Part shown: positions 10,089 through 19,058 of the stretch, piece by piece | Layout: the number at the start of each line of letters is the position of its first letter | How positions within the stretch are numbered: the stretch's first letter is position 1 | NCBI GenBank assembly: GCA_019358895.1 | Contig: JAHHIG010000005.1 | Coordinates: 186,001 to 250,000 of the forward strand | DNA from: Tildeniella nuda ZEHNDER 1965/U140 | GTDB lineage: Bacteria; Cyanobacteriota; Cyanobacteriia; Leptolyngbyales; Leptolyngbyaceae | Reading direction: 5' to 3' | DNA: 64,000 bases | The notes under the pieces: generated by a model | Databases searched by the model: none | The model's input: the letters and a program-made list of their open reading frames with translations, nothing else | Told to the model about the DNA's origin: nothing | Position numbers and translations under genes: made by a program

Positions 10089-10225
10089 TGTTCACGTCTC
10101 CCGCAGTTCCCCATCAGAGGCTCCGAAAAGCCACAGCTTTCAACTATACCATTCCTTCTGCTGAATAGACACATTTGTGCCTGACCTTTGACGCGATCGT
10201 CAGCAGAGCGTAGGCGGCACTCAAA

Positions 10226-10762
10226 TTAACTGTTGTCGATGGAGATCACCCAGGTGCCGACATACCGCAGGAGCGGAGTATCGCCGGGCGAAAGCACCTG
10301 ACAGTTGAAATAGTACACACCTGAATTAGGGTTACGCACGTTGGCAAGCTGAATTTCGACGTTGCTGCCGGCTGGAATGGGATTGGTGGGAAAAATCTCA
10401 AGAAAGTTGTTCTCTTTATTCCAGTTCACTTCCTGAAGCGGCACTGACTTATCCTTCACGATTACTTCTACGCCTTTAGAGTCGAACTCTCCCTTGAAGT
10501 AATCGGGATAGGCGATCGAAAACTGAGAGACTGCCAGCTTCATTTTTTTGGCAGGAATTCTCAGTCGATAGCGCTCACCTGCGACGTTCGCTCTGCCACC
10601 AAAATCCAGGCGATAGTTCAAATTGTCTTCGCCTTTGACACCACCAAAAATGGTGAGTCCAGGTAGCCCCTGGGCAAAGCTCAACAGTGGCAGTCCTGCG
10701 ACCAATACGCCTGCGATCGCAAGTCCAGACAAGGCACGTTTAACAGAAATTGTAGGAAACAT
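10226..10762 (-). CDS. DUF2808 exported protein
   Basis: 178 residues from ATG 10762 (TTG 10777 is possible). A signal peptide of about 30 residues (hydrophobic ALSGLAIAGVLVAGLPLL, cleavage near SFAQG) precedes a beta-rich domain. YRLRIPAKKMKLAVSQFSIAYPDYF is the characteristic DUF2808 stretch. The family is almost confined to cyanobacteria and is of unknown function; a periplasmic or cell-envelope place is inferred from the signal peptide. Confidence 0.82.
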   Translation of the reverse strand: MFPTISVKRALSGLAIAGVLVAGLPLLSFAQGLPGLTIFGGVKGEDNLNYRLDFGGRANVAGERYRLRIPAKKMKLAVSQFSIAYPDYFKGEFDSKGVEVIVKDKSVPLQEVNWNKENNFLEIFPTNPIPAGSNVEIQLANVRNPNSGVYYFNCQVLSPGDTPLLRYVGTWVISIDNS

Positions 10763-11100
10763 AAGCGGATTACTCAATTGGCAGAGATTAGGAAACGTTC
10801 GTTAATCGTCACGCTACACAGACTGTATCAGGATCGGTGAGTTAGATCACTCATGGCACGATCAGCGTCAATGAGGTTGACTCTAGATTCTAGAACCTAA
10901 AATCCTCGTAGAGAAGAGGTAAACGGTTCGCTACGACAGCGATATATAGGGACTGGCAAAGGCAGCCTCTGCCGCCTGCTTGCTATCTACGTTAACCCTC
11001 CTTAGCACCTGTCGTAGTCAACGAACAACTATAGACATCAAGCTAACGGACGCTGAAAACAAACAAAAGTGCCGCTCAGGCGATCGAATGGCAGGTTTCC
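10763..11100. other. intergenic gap with no gene seen
   Basis: About 340 bp between two minus-strand exported-protein genes. It probably carries the promoter of the DUF2808 gene. I see no RNA gene, strong hairpin or repeat. Confidence 0.4.
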
Positions 11101-11973
11101 TTAATTTTCAGAGCAGTTGGATGCGTCGGTTAAGGCAAGGTTTAGTGCGCCATCTAGCTTGATGTAAGCCCTTAACTGGTCATAACTGAAAAAATATCTG
11201 CCAGAGGGTTCCAGCGCCAGCATGACATGGGGGAAGCCAAAGTCGTAGAGAAAAGTGATGCCTTTGTCGCTGACGGTAAAACTATTCAGATGTTTGATCT
11301 GAAAGCGTTGACGACTGAGCTGCTCACGCAGATCGGCACCCTCTTTGTCACCGTTTGCGATCGCCTGTTTCATTTCAGCCTGCATCACCTTGTTAACCAT
11401 GACCGCGATCGTGCCCACCGACTCCCGCTTGAACACGTCTGCTGCGTTGACTATCTTGCCTGTCTTCAGATTCACCAACCGATGTTTGTCATACGTACTG
11501 GGGTAGGCACCCACGCCGCTAATGGTGAACGTCAGATCCAGCAGTGCCCTCTGGTTATAGTGCACCGTATAGTCAATTTCGCTTAACCACCAGCTTTTCT
11601 GAAACTCCGCCCGCAACTCCGCTAGTGACTGTCCAAACACACTTTTGAGACTGGTGGCTGCCTGCACATGCCGCAAGACTGCCTGATCGGACAGCCCCGT
11701 CACCTGCGGATATTTGACGATCGCTTCTTTATAATTTGGGTATGCCTCTCCTTTCTTGCCACGGGTAACCGTCACCGTTTTGGTTTCCACTAGAACGCGA
11801 TCGTTGTTAGCGAACGCAGAGGTCGCTGTCGGAGAGCACTGATTACGGCTTTCTCCCAGTTTCGTTTCAGCCAGTGTTAAAGGGGTAAGCGCTTGAGCGA
11901 TTGATGGTAAGGCACCATCTGTAAGTACCTGGCAGCCAGCGACCAGCAATGCAAAGAGAATGGAAAACTTCAT
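11101..11973 (-). CDS. exported DUF3298-like protein
   Basis: 290 residues. A short signal with lipobox-like LLVAGC suggests a lipoprotein. The mature part resembles the DUF4163/DUF3298 pair found in RsiV and PdaC-type proteins: an early strand region YKEAIVKYPQVTGL, the central LLDLTFTISGVGAYP with DKHRLVNLKTGKIV, and the late GITFLYDFGFPHVMLALEPSG and FSYDQLRAYI. These families bind or act on cell-wall polymers, but no catalytic residue can be assigned here. The family call is by motif resemblance only. Confidence 0.6.
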   Translation of the reverse strand: MKFSILFALLVAGCQVLTDGALPSIAQALTPLTLAETKLGESRNQCSPTATSAFANNDRVLVETKTVTVTRGKKGEAYPNYKEAIVKYPQVTGLSDQAVLRHVQAATSLKSVFGQSLAELRAEFQKSWWLSEIDYTVHYNQRALLDLTFTISGVGAYPSTYDKHRLVNLKTGKIVNAADVFKRESVGTIAVMVNKVMQAEMKQAIANGDKEGADLREQLSRQRFQIKHLNSFTVSDKGITFLYDFGFPHVMLALEPSGRYFFSYDQLRAYIKLDGALNLALTDASNCSEN

Positions 11974-12168
11974 AAACCCCCAAATTGGTAATCACTCGAT
12001 CACGCTTCGTCAATGTAACTACTGCTCAACGTAACTACTGCTCGACAGAATAGCGACTTTCAGGAGAAATTGTGAGCAGCAGGCGATCGCTCAGGTAATC
12101 TTTAGGGCATTCTGAAGCAAGCTCCCTTTTCAAGCAGTCATAGCCTTTTCGATGACTGTCTTCGCCCC

Positions 12169-13521
12169 ATGAACCAAGCCTGGATTCAGTTCTTGCCGTC
12201 ATCGCTCCGTTCTAAACTGGACGGACGCTACACGTTACAAAAAATTCTTAGCAACGCAGGATGGCTGTTTGCTGATCGCATATTGCGGATGGGCATTGGG
12301 CTATTTGTTGGCGTTTGGGTTGCCCGCTATTTGGGACCAGAACAGTTCGGCTTATTTAATTATGCGATCGCCTTTGTTGTACTACTGACTCCCTTTGCCA
12401 CATTGGGGCTAGACAACATCGTTGTGCGGGATCTTGTCTGTAACCCCGACTGCCGAGCCGTCACGCTAGGTACAGCATTTGTCCTTAAACTATGCGGCGC
12501 AACAATTACCGCTCTGGTGACATTAGGCGCGATCACGTTGTTACGTCCTGATCACAGCCTGGATCAATGGTTGGTTGGTATCATCGCAGCGGGACTGCTC
12601 TTTCAGGCGTTTGACGCGATCGACTTTTGGTTTCAGTCGCAGATGCAGTCGAAGTACACAGTCTACGCTAAGAACTTAGCATTTGTGCTCTTTGCGGTCG
12701 TCAGAATCACTTTGATTCAAGCTCATGCTCCCTTAATTGCCTTCGCCTGGGCAGGACTCACGGAAACAGCGATCGGCGCAGTCGGTCTTGTAATCGGCTA
12801 TCGTGCTACTGGTAATGATTTGGGAGACTGGAAAATCAGTATTTTCCGTGTAAAGTCTCTTCTTCAAGATAGCTGGGCACTTATCCTCTCAAGTATCGCT
12901 ATCCTAATCTACATGAAAATTGACCAAATCATGCTTGGAGAAATGCTAGGTAATAAGGCAGTTGGTATTTATGCTGCGGCGACTAAAATATCAGAAGTCT
13001 GGTACTTCATACCGATGGCGATCGCTTCTTCTGTTTCGCCCGCAATTATGGGTGCCAAAGCAATTGGTCAAGATGCTTATATGCAGAAATTGCAAAGCAC
13101 CTTTGATTTAATGGTCGTTCTAGCTTTCGTTGTCTCTTTGCCAATCAGCTTTCTCTCGCCAGTAATTATCTCGATCTTGTACGGGGAGGGTTATTCTAGT
13201 TCCAGTCAGGTTTTATCAATACATATCTGGGCATCACTATTTGTCTTTCTAGGAGTTGGAAGAGAGATATGGATTGTTTCAGAAGGAATGATGCTTATTT
13301 CTTTCTTAACAACTCTTTTGGGCGCGATCGTCAACGTTACGTTGAATCTTTTTTTGATTCCCATTTATCAAGAGATTGGTGCAGCAATCGCTACTTTAGT
13401 TGCCTATGCCATACCTGGATATCTAATTTGCTTAGCCTATACTCCACTCCAGGGTATCGGTAGACTCATGACAAATGCTCTGCTCCTAAAATGGCTGTAC
13501 AAAAAAAATCTAAACCACTAG
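12169..13521 (+). CDS. polysaccharide flippase (Wzx/MVF type)
   Basis: 450 residues, very hydrophobic, about 12-14 predicted membrane helices. The N-terminal ILSNAGWLFADRILRMGIGLFVGVWVARYLGPEQFG is the standard start of oligosaccharide flippases, followed by FNYAIAFVVLLTPFATLGLDNIVVRDL. It would move lipid-linked repeat units across the membrane. It opens a plus-strand exopolysaccharide locus that runs to 22.9 kb, which supports this substrate class. Confidence 0.9.
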   Translation: MNQAWIQFLPSSLRSKLDGRYTLQKILSNAGWLFADRILRMGIGLFVGVWVARYLGPEQFGLFNYAIAFVVLLTPFATLGLDNIVVRDLVCNPDCRAVTLGTAFVLKLCGATITALVTLGAITLLRPDHSLDQWLVGIIAAGLLFQAFDAIDFWFQSQMQSKYTVYAKNLAFVLFAVVRITLIQAHAPLIAFAWAGLTETAIGAVGLVIGYRATGNDLGDWKISIFRVKSLLQDSWALILSSIAILIYMKIDQIMLGEMLGNKAVGIYAAATKISEVWYFIPMAIASSVSPAIMGAKAIGQDAYMQKLQSTFDLMVVLAFVVSLPISFLSPVIISILYGEGYSSSSQVLSIHIWASLFVFLGVGREIWIVSEGMMLISFLTTLLGAIVNVTLNLFLIPIYQEIGAAIATLVAYAIPGYLICLAYTPLQGIGRLMTNALLLKWLYKKNLNH

Positions 13522-13545
13522 AAAACTTTATTTTGAGCATGAGTA

Positions 13546-14391
13546 ATGAGATTGATAAAAACGGCTATTATCAATAGCGTTGTCTTCATTTACAGGCGAA
13601 TCTTCATTAGAAAAGTTGCATTCAGATTGAATCACCTGCTTTTTGAATTAAGTGCAAATGGTCTGGGAGTTCTCAATCATCAAAACAACAAAGTATCTGG
13701 CGAGGATTTTTTCTTAAAGCAAATTTCTGCCATTCTAAATAATGCTGTAGTTTTGGATGTCGGCGCGCATATTGGCAATTATGCAAATAAAGTAAGAAGC
13801 TTATCAATAAGTGCAACAATCTACGCGTGCGAGCCACATCCGAAAACATTCCAGCAACTTGAGTATCAAGCTTGTCAGAAAAACTATCTAGCACTGAACT
13901 TAGCTTGTAGCGATACCGAAGGCAAATTAAACCTCTATGACTACAGCGGCGAACAGTCAGCCTCACAACACGCCTCTTTATATCAGGATGTTATTACAGT
14001 TTTGCATCAAGGTTCAGCACAAAGCTGGGAGGTCAATGTGAAGACAGTTGATCAACTGATTGAGCGTTACGAAATCGAGAGCATTAGACTCTTAAAAATT
14101 GATACAGAAGGCAACGAGTTGAAAGTTTTGCTAGGAGCAAAACAAGCTATCAGTAAGAATTTAGTTGATATAATTCAGTTTGAGTTTAACGAAATGAATG
14201 TTGTTAGCAGAGTGTTCTTTAAAGACTTTTACGATCTACTAAAGAATTACGCGTTTTTCAGGCTGCTCCCTGACGGTTTAATTCCGTTGGGTGAGTATAA
14301 TCCCTTTATCTGTGAAATATTCGCATACCAAAACATCATAGCGATCAATAGAAAGTATCTTCCGATCGTTAGGGATTATCTAGATGTCTGA
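13546..14391 (+). CDS. FkbM family methyltransferase
   Basis: 281 residues. The SAM-binding motif VLDVGAHIGNYANKVRSLS is near residue 67 and IYACEPHPKTFQQLE follows as the second motif. The later KTVDQLIERYEIESIRLLKIDTEGNELKVLLGA is the FkbM hallmark. Such enzymes usually O-methylate sugars in surface polysaccharides. The gene overlaps the following one by 8 bp. It is more AT-rich than most of the window, as are the next three genes, suggesting a variable and possibly acquired cassette. Confidence 0.9.
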   Translation: MRLIKTAIINSVVFIYRRIFIRKVAFRLNHLLFELSANGLGVLNHQNNKVSGEDFFLKQISAILNNAVVLDVGAHIGNYANKVRSLSISATIYACEPHPKTFQQLEYQACQKNYLALNLACSDTEGKLNLYDYSGEQSASQHASLYQDVITVLHQGSAQSWEVNVKTVDQLIERYEIESIRLLKIDTEGNELKVLLGAKQAISKNLVDIIQFEFNEMNVVSRVFFKDFYDLLKNYAFFRLLPDGLIPLGEYNPFICEIFAYQNIIAINRKYLPIVRDYLDV

Positions 14392-15307
14392 ACATTCATT
14401 AGATACGCCAGTCGCTCTATTCATTTTTAATCGTCCCCATTTAACTCAAAAAGTCTTTAATGCCATTCGTCAGGCGAAACCATCAAGGCTTTTAGTCATA
14501 GCGGATGGTCCTCGTTCCGATCGAGTAAGTGAAGCCGAATTATGCATTCAATCTCGCGCTGTTATCGAACAGGTTGATTGGCAATGTCAGATTTTAACTA
14601 ACTTTTCAGAGACAAATATGGGTTGTAAACGTCGTATATCTAGTGGATTAAACTGGGTATTCGACACAGTTGAAGAAGCAATTATCTTAGAAGATGATTG
14701 TCTGCCACACCCGACTTTTTTTCCATTCTGCGAAGCGTTGTTAAATTATTACAGGGACGACACGCGGATTATGGTCATTTCAGGCGGTAACTTTCAGTTT
14801 GGACACAAGCGAACCAACGACAGCTATTATTTCTCGCGCTACAACCACTGCTGGGGTTGGGCATCTTGGCGACGGGCATGGCGCTACTATGATGTCGATA
14901 TGTCGCTCTGGTCAACAGTAAAACAGGGCAGTTGGCTTCACGACTTGTTAGGAGATGATCGTACCGTCCAATACTGGACAGAAATGCTTGAGGCAGTGTC
15001 TTGCAATCGCATCGACACCTGGGACTATCAGTGGACGTTTGCCTGTTGGATTCAGCATGGATTATCGATACTGCCAAATGTCAATTTAGTCTCCAACATT
15101 GGTTTTGGTACAAACGCAACCCATACAACAGAAATTAATCAGTTTAGCAATTTGGTAACAGCAGCAATGCAGTTTCCCTTAAAGCATCCGGCTTTTGTCA
15201 TTCAAGATGTCAAAGCAGATAATCTGACTCATCAAAGAATTGATCGAGAAAACCGATTGGCAAAACTCAATGCAGCAATAAAGCACACAATCAAGAGGTT
15301 GGCATAA
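14384..15307 (+). CDS. glycosyltransferase, HlpA/GT-A type
   Basis: 307 residues. The start TPVALFIFNRPHLTQKVFNAIRQ and the acidic metal-binding motif AIILEDDCLPHPTFF (about residue 105) are typical of GT-A transferases often misnamed haemolytic protein HlpA. NHCWGWASWRRAW near residue 155 is a second family signature. Donor and acceptor are not known. It overlaps the FkbM gene by 8 bp and its stop shares a base with the next start, so these genes are translationally coupled. Confidence 0.85.
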   Translation: MSEHSLDTPVALFIFNRPHLTQKVFNAIRQAKPSRLLVIADGPRSDRVSEAELCIQSRAVIEQVDWQCQILTNFSETNMGCKRRISSGLNWVFDTVEEAIILEDDCLPHPTFFPFCEALLNYYRDDTRIMVISGGNFQFGHKRTNDSYYFSRYNHCWGWASWRRAWRYYDVDMSLWSTVKQGSWLHDLLGDDRTVQYWTEMLEAVSCNRIDTWDYQWTFACWIQHGLSILPNVNLVSNIGFGTNATHTTEINQFSNLVTAAMQFPLKHPAFVIQDVKADNLTHQRIDRENRLAKLNAAIKHTIKRLA

Positions 15308-16089
15308 TGAAGCAATGCCCAATTTGTTTTGGCAATCAACACCCCTGCTTTCAAGAGACTATATTGAGAAAATATCGTATTGATTACTTTTATTGTGATC
15401 TCTGTGGTCTTTTACAGACTGAAGATCCATATTGGCTCAATGAAGCTTATAAAAGTGCAGTTTCCAGTGCTGATACAGGATTGATACAGCGCAACATTTT
15501 GTTATCCAAGCTATTAAGCTGTGTACTCTTTTTCTTGTGTGATCGACAGGGTAAATATCTAGATATTGGTGGCGGTTATGGTATTTTAACACGCCTCTTG
15601 CGCGATGTTGGGTTTGATGCCTACTGGTCTGATCCCCACTGTGAAAATCTCTTTGCTCAAGGGTTTGAAGCCTCTGCCGTAAGCGCTCCTTATGATGCCG
15701 TTACTGCATTTGAAGTTTTGGAACACATTCACAACCCATTGGAATTTGTCCAAGAATCAATAAAAGAGACAAGCACATCAACAATTATTTTTTCTACCGA
15801 GCTATTCGATACATCTCCACCAAAACCTGATTCCTGGTATTACTATGCATTCAACACTGGGCAACACATTTCTTTTTATCAGCACAAAACGCTTGTATAT
15901 TTAGCAAAAACGCTATCGCTATCTCTCTTGTCGTGTGGTAGCTTTCATATTCTGACTGCTCAAGAAATGTCTCCATTTTTTTTTAGACTCATAAACAGCC
16001 GTTTTATAAAATTACTTGAACACTATGTTAGAAAAAAGATGACATCAAAAACATTGATGGATCATGAAAAGCTGATTCAATTTATGTAA
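15307..16089 (+). CDS. zinc-ribbon class I SAM methyltransferase
   Basis: 260 residues. An N-terminal CPIC...CDLC knuckle (residues 4-35) is followed by a class I methyltransferase core: KYLDIGGGYGILTRLL as motif I, then YDAVTAFEVLEHIHNP as the post-I motif. NTGQHISFYQHKTL follows near residue 195. This architecture occurs in sugar C- or O-methyltransferases of polysaccharide loci. The start ATG overlaps the preceding TAA by one base. Confidence 0.85.
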   Translation: MKQCPICFGNQHPCFQETILRKYRIDYFYCDLCGLLQTEDPYWLNEAYKSAVSSADTGLIQRNILLSKLLSCVLFFLCDRQGKYLDIGGGYGILTRLLRDVGFDAYWSDPHCENLFAQGFEASAVSAPYDAVTAFEVLEHIHNPLEFVQESIKETSTSTIIFSTELFDTSPPKPDSWYYYAFNTGQHISFYQHKTLVYLAKTLSLSLLSCGSFHILTAQEMSPFFFRLINSRFIKLLEHYVRKKMTSKTLMDHEKLIQFM

Positions 16090-16116
16090 ATTCACATGAC
16101 TCCATAAAGCATTATT

Positions 16117-17223
16117 ATGAAAGCGACGATCGTATATGACTATCAAGCATTTTTGCTTCAAGAGTATGGTGGCATCTCACGGTACTTTTATGAGTTAGCA
16201 AGTCGTATTTCACAAGCAGAACACTTTAGCACTAGAGTTATTGCACCCGCATACATTAATCAATATTTAAATAATCTTAACCCTCATTATTTGACGGGCT
16301 TTTTAGTGCCGCCAATCCGTAGGACAGTAAGAATTAGATCTACTATCAATCGAGAGGTAACAAGGTTTGCACTGAGCTTGATTCGCCCAGACTTAGTTCA
16401 TGAAACTTATTATGCCTCCGAGAGATTAGCAGCTAAGAAGACCAAAATTATTACTACCATCCATGACATGATTCCTGAAAAATTCAGTGAATTATTTCCC
16501 CCTAGTCATCCAATACCCTTGCTGAAAAAAAAATCAATTATTCGTGCTGATTGCATTATCTGCGTCTCTGAAAATACTCGAAAAGATGTATTAGAACGAT
16601 TTAATGTTGACCCTCAAAATGTGTTCGTCACTCACTTAGGCTGCTCTCTCAATCCTCTTCCTCAGAAAGCAGTCAAAACAGAACAAGTTTTCCGCCCATA
16701 TATTCTCTATGTAGGACATCGAGAAGGGTACAAGAATTTTTCTGGCTTCCTGAAAGCCTTCACACGTTCTAAGCTCCTTAAGAAGGACTTTAAAATAATT
16801 TGCTTTGGCGCTACTCCTTTTTCCCAAGCCGAGATGCATCAGTTCTCTTCATATAATCTGTCGGTGGCTCAAATTCAGCATCTTAGCGGTGACGATACAG
16901 TGCTAGCTTCCTTGTATGCCAATGCTTCTGCACTTGTGTACCCTTCACTCTACGAAGGTTTTGGCATTCCTCCTTTAGAAGCGATGTCTTACAACTGCCC
17001 TGTGGTGTGTAGCGATAGTAGTTCTATTCCTGAAGTTGTAGGCAATGCAGCAGAGCTTTTCAACCCTTACGAACCTGAAAGTATTACAAATGCGCTAGAA
17101 CGAGTTTTGTATGTATCAGACCGAACGCAAGCATTAATCCGATTGGGAACGGAGAGAGTTAAGCAGTTTACTTGGGAAAACTGTGTTGAAAAGACCTGCG
17201 CGATTTATGCTTCGTTGCTCTAG
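16117..17223 (+). CDS. family 4 glycosyltransferase
   Basis: 368 residues, GT-B fold. Visible are the N-terminal GGISRYFYEL glycine segment, TTIHDMIPEKF in the first domain, ILYVGHREGYKNFSGFLKAF at the donor domain start, and the conserved YPSLYEGFGIPPLEAMSYNCPVV with the retaining-enzyme E-x7-E pattern near residue 290. Part of the exopolysaccharide operon, 27 bp after the methyltransferase gene. Substrate unknown. Confidence 0.9.
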   Translation: MKATIVYDYQAFLLQEYGGISRYFYELASRISQAEHFSTRVIAPAYINQYLNNLNPHYLTGFLVPPIRRTVRIRSTINREVTRFALSLIRPDLVHETYYASERLAAKKTKIITTIHDMIPEKFSELFPPSHPIPLLKKKSIIRADCIICVSENTRKDVLERFNVDPQNVFVTHLGCSLNPLPQKAVKTEQVFRPYILYVGHREGYKNFSGFLKAFTRSKLLKKDFKIICFGATPFSQAEMHQFSSYNLSVAQIQHLSGDDTVLASLYANASALVYPSLYEGFGIPPLEAMSYNCPVVCSDSSSIPEVVGNAAELFNPYEPESITNALERVLYVSDRTQALIRLGTERVKQFTWENCVEKTCAIYASLL

Positions 17224-17275
17224 TTCAAACTGCAACTTTGTCACAACAGTCAGCCATCTACATCCTGATTTAAGT

Positions 17276-18172
17276 ATGACTCAACCAGAGTCGATTTATA
17301 TCCTCATTCCGGTTCACGATCGCAAAGCGATTACTCTTGCCTGCTTAGAGCAACTTGACCAGCAGGAAAATTTGCAGCGCTACAGGGTTGTTGTCATTGA
17401 TGATGGTTCTACAGATGGGACAGCAGAAGCCATCCAGAGGCTTTACCCAACAGTGTTTTTGTTGCAGGGTGATGGTAATTTATGGTGGACTGGAGCGATT
17501 AAAAAAGGGATGGAATATGCTTATGAACAGGGTGCTGATTTTTTTATCTGGCTTAATGATGATACGCTCCCTTCTTCGGGATGCATTCCAGCGATCGTCA
17601 ATGAATGTGTTCAATCCTCCAACAAAATCGTTGCTGCTCAATGTTATGCTTCATCCAATTTTGAGATGCCAACCTACGGGGGGCAAAAGAAACGGTTTCT
17701 CTCAGTTGAGCTTTTCCATACACCTCGTAATCAGGCGATCGCATGTGATTGCATGAGCGGAAACCTGGTGTGTCTACCTCGTTCTATTGTAGATAAAATT
17801 GGTTATCCTCCTAGCGATCGCTTACCCCATTGCCTTGCAGATATTGTCTACACATGGGAAGCCAAAAAAGCTGGATATGAGTTGAAAGTTTTAGGAAATG
17901 CAACCGCAACTTGTGCCTTCAATCCTTTGGAAGAAGGTTGGGCATCCAGTGCAATCTCAATGGAGAAGCGTTGGAGATTGATCACCTCTCCAAAATCAAA
18001 CTTGTATCCATCCGCGTACTGGAATTACTGCAAAAGTTTCTATGGCAGTCTGGCTTTCATTCCATTCATCCAGGTTTATTTTCGTTTGGTTTTATTTACG
18101 ATCGCCCGCTGGGTACTGCCGCTTTCCTGGCTCAAAACGATGAAAGCACTGAAGCAAAGGATTCTATCTTAA
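17276..18172 (+). CDS. family 2 glycosyltransferase, tandem copy 1
   Basis: 298 residues from ATG 17276; an upstream in-frame start at 17183 would overlap the previous gene by 41 bp and adds no conserved residues. GT-A motifs: IPVHDRKAITLACLEQL, VVIDDGSTDGT, LQGDGNLWWTGAIKKGM and FIWLNDDT (the acidic metal-binding pair). It is clearly paralogous to the next gene, matching it block by block. Probably adds a rhamnosyl- or related residue, but that is not shown by the sequence. Confidence 0.88.
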   Translation: MTQPESIYILIPVHDRKAITLACLEQLDQQENLQRYRVVVIDDGSTDGTAEAIQRLYPTVFLLQGDGNLWWTGAIKKGMEYAYEQGADFFIWLNDDTLPSSGCIPAIVNECVQSSNKIVAAQCYASSNFEMPTYGGQKKRFLSVELFHTPRNQAIACDCMSGNLVCLPRSIVDKIGYPPSDRLPHCLADIVYTWEAKKAGYELKVLGNATATCAFNPLEEGWASSAISMEKRWRLITSPKSNLYPSAYWNYCKSFYGSLAFIPFIQVYFRLVLFTIARWVLPLSWLKTMKALKQRILS

Positions 18173-18184
18173 TCATCCTTAAAT

Positions 18185-19036
18185 ATGACTTTGAAGCAAT
18201 CTGTTTTTATTACTATTCCAGCTTACAACCGCAAGACAATTACTCTAGCGTGTTTAAAAACGCTGGAGGAAAACGGCGACCTGGAACGCTATCAGGCTGT
18301 AGTAATAGATGATGGATCTATCGATGGTACAGGACAAGCAATTCGGGCTATCTACCCAGAAGTAACGGTTTTGGAAGGGGATGGCACTTTGTGGTGGACA
18401 GGAGCGATCGTGCAGGGAATGAAGTATGCCTGTCAACAAGGGGCAGCATTGATTATTTGGTTGAATGATGACTGCACGCCTGCTCCCGATGCGCTCTCTC
18501 AGTTGGTTGAGTTTTGGCAACATCACCCCCAGGCAATTGCGGGAGCAGCCTGCTATGACTTAGAAAGCAATGCACTCCATGCTACAGGCGCACAGGGACG
18601 TAAACGCATGGCGGCAAAGCCAGGGGAGACGATCGCGGTTGATGAAATGAGCGGTCATTGTGTGGGCATTCCGATCGCGGTTATAAAGCAAATTGGCTTG
18701 CCCGATGTGCGTCACTTTCCTCACTATCACGGCGATAGTATGTACGTCTTAAAAGCAACCCGTGCTGGCTTTCTAGCTTACATTTTGGGAGATGCCAGAA
18801 TTGCTCATGCAGGTGTGATTAAAACAAAATTGGAGGATTTTCTTGGTGCACCAGATGCACATCGATCGTGGCTACAACAATCCAATACAGTTTTCTTTAA
18901 TAAAAAATCGTTTTACTTCTTGCCTACCCAATACTTTTACTACCAGCAAAAGTACGGCACGTTTGTTGGTACTTTGATTTTCTTCACAAAAATAGTGCGA
19001 TGGTCGATTCGATTCATCCAATTGGGTTCACGGTAA
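18185..19036 (+). CDS. family 2 glycosyltransferase, tandem copy 2
   Basis: 283 residues. Repeats the pattern of the preceding gene: IPAYNRKTITLACLKTL, VVIDDGSIDGT, LEGDGTLWWTGAIVQGM and LIIWLNDDCTPAP. A gap of 12 bp separates the two, so tandem duplication followed by divergence is the simple explanation. A hydrophobic patch near the C-terminus (TFVGTLIFFTKIVRW) may attach the enzyme to the membrane. Confidence 0.88.
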   Translation: MTLKQSVFITIPAYNRKTITLACLKTLEENGDLERYQAVVIDDGSIDGTGQAIRAIYPEVTVLEGDGTLWWTGAIVQGMKYACQQGAALIIWLNDDCTPAPDALSQLVEFWQHHPQAIAGAACYDLESNALHATGAQGRKRMAAKPGETIAVDEMSGHCVGIPIAVIKQIGLPDVRHFPHYHGDSMYVLKATRAGFLAYILGDARIAHAGVIKTKLEDFLGAPDAHRSWLQQSNTVFFNKKSFYFLPTQYFYYQQKYGTFVGTLIFFTKIVRWSIRFIQLGSR

Positions 19037-19058
19037 ATGATTCTAACTATCTAATGCA

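Noticed and set aside
9948-10200. Chromosome origin near rpmH-rnpA
   Set aside because: In many bacteria this cluster adjoins dnaA and oriC, but neither dnaA nor DnaA boxes are present here, and cyanobacteria often lack the linkage.
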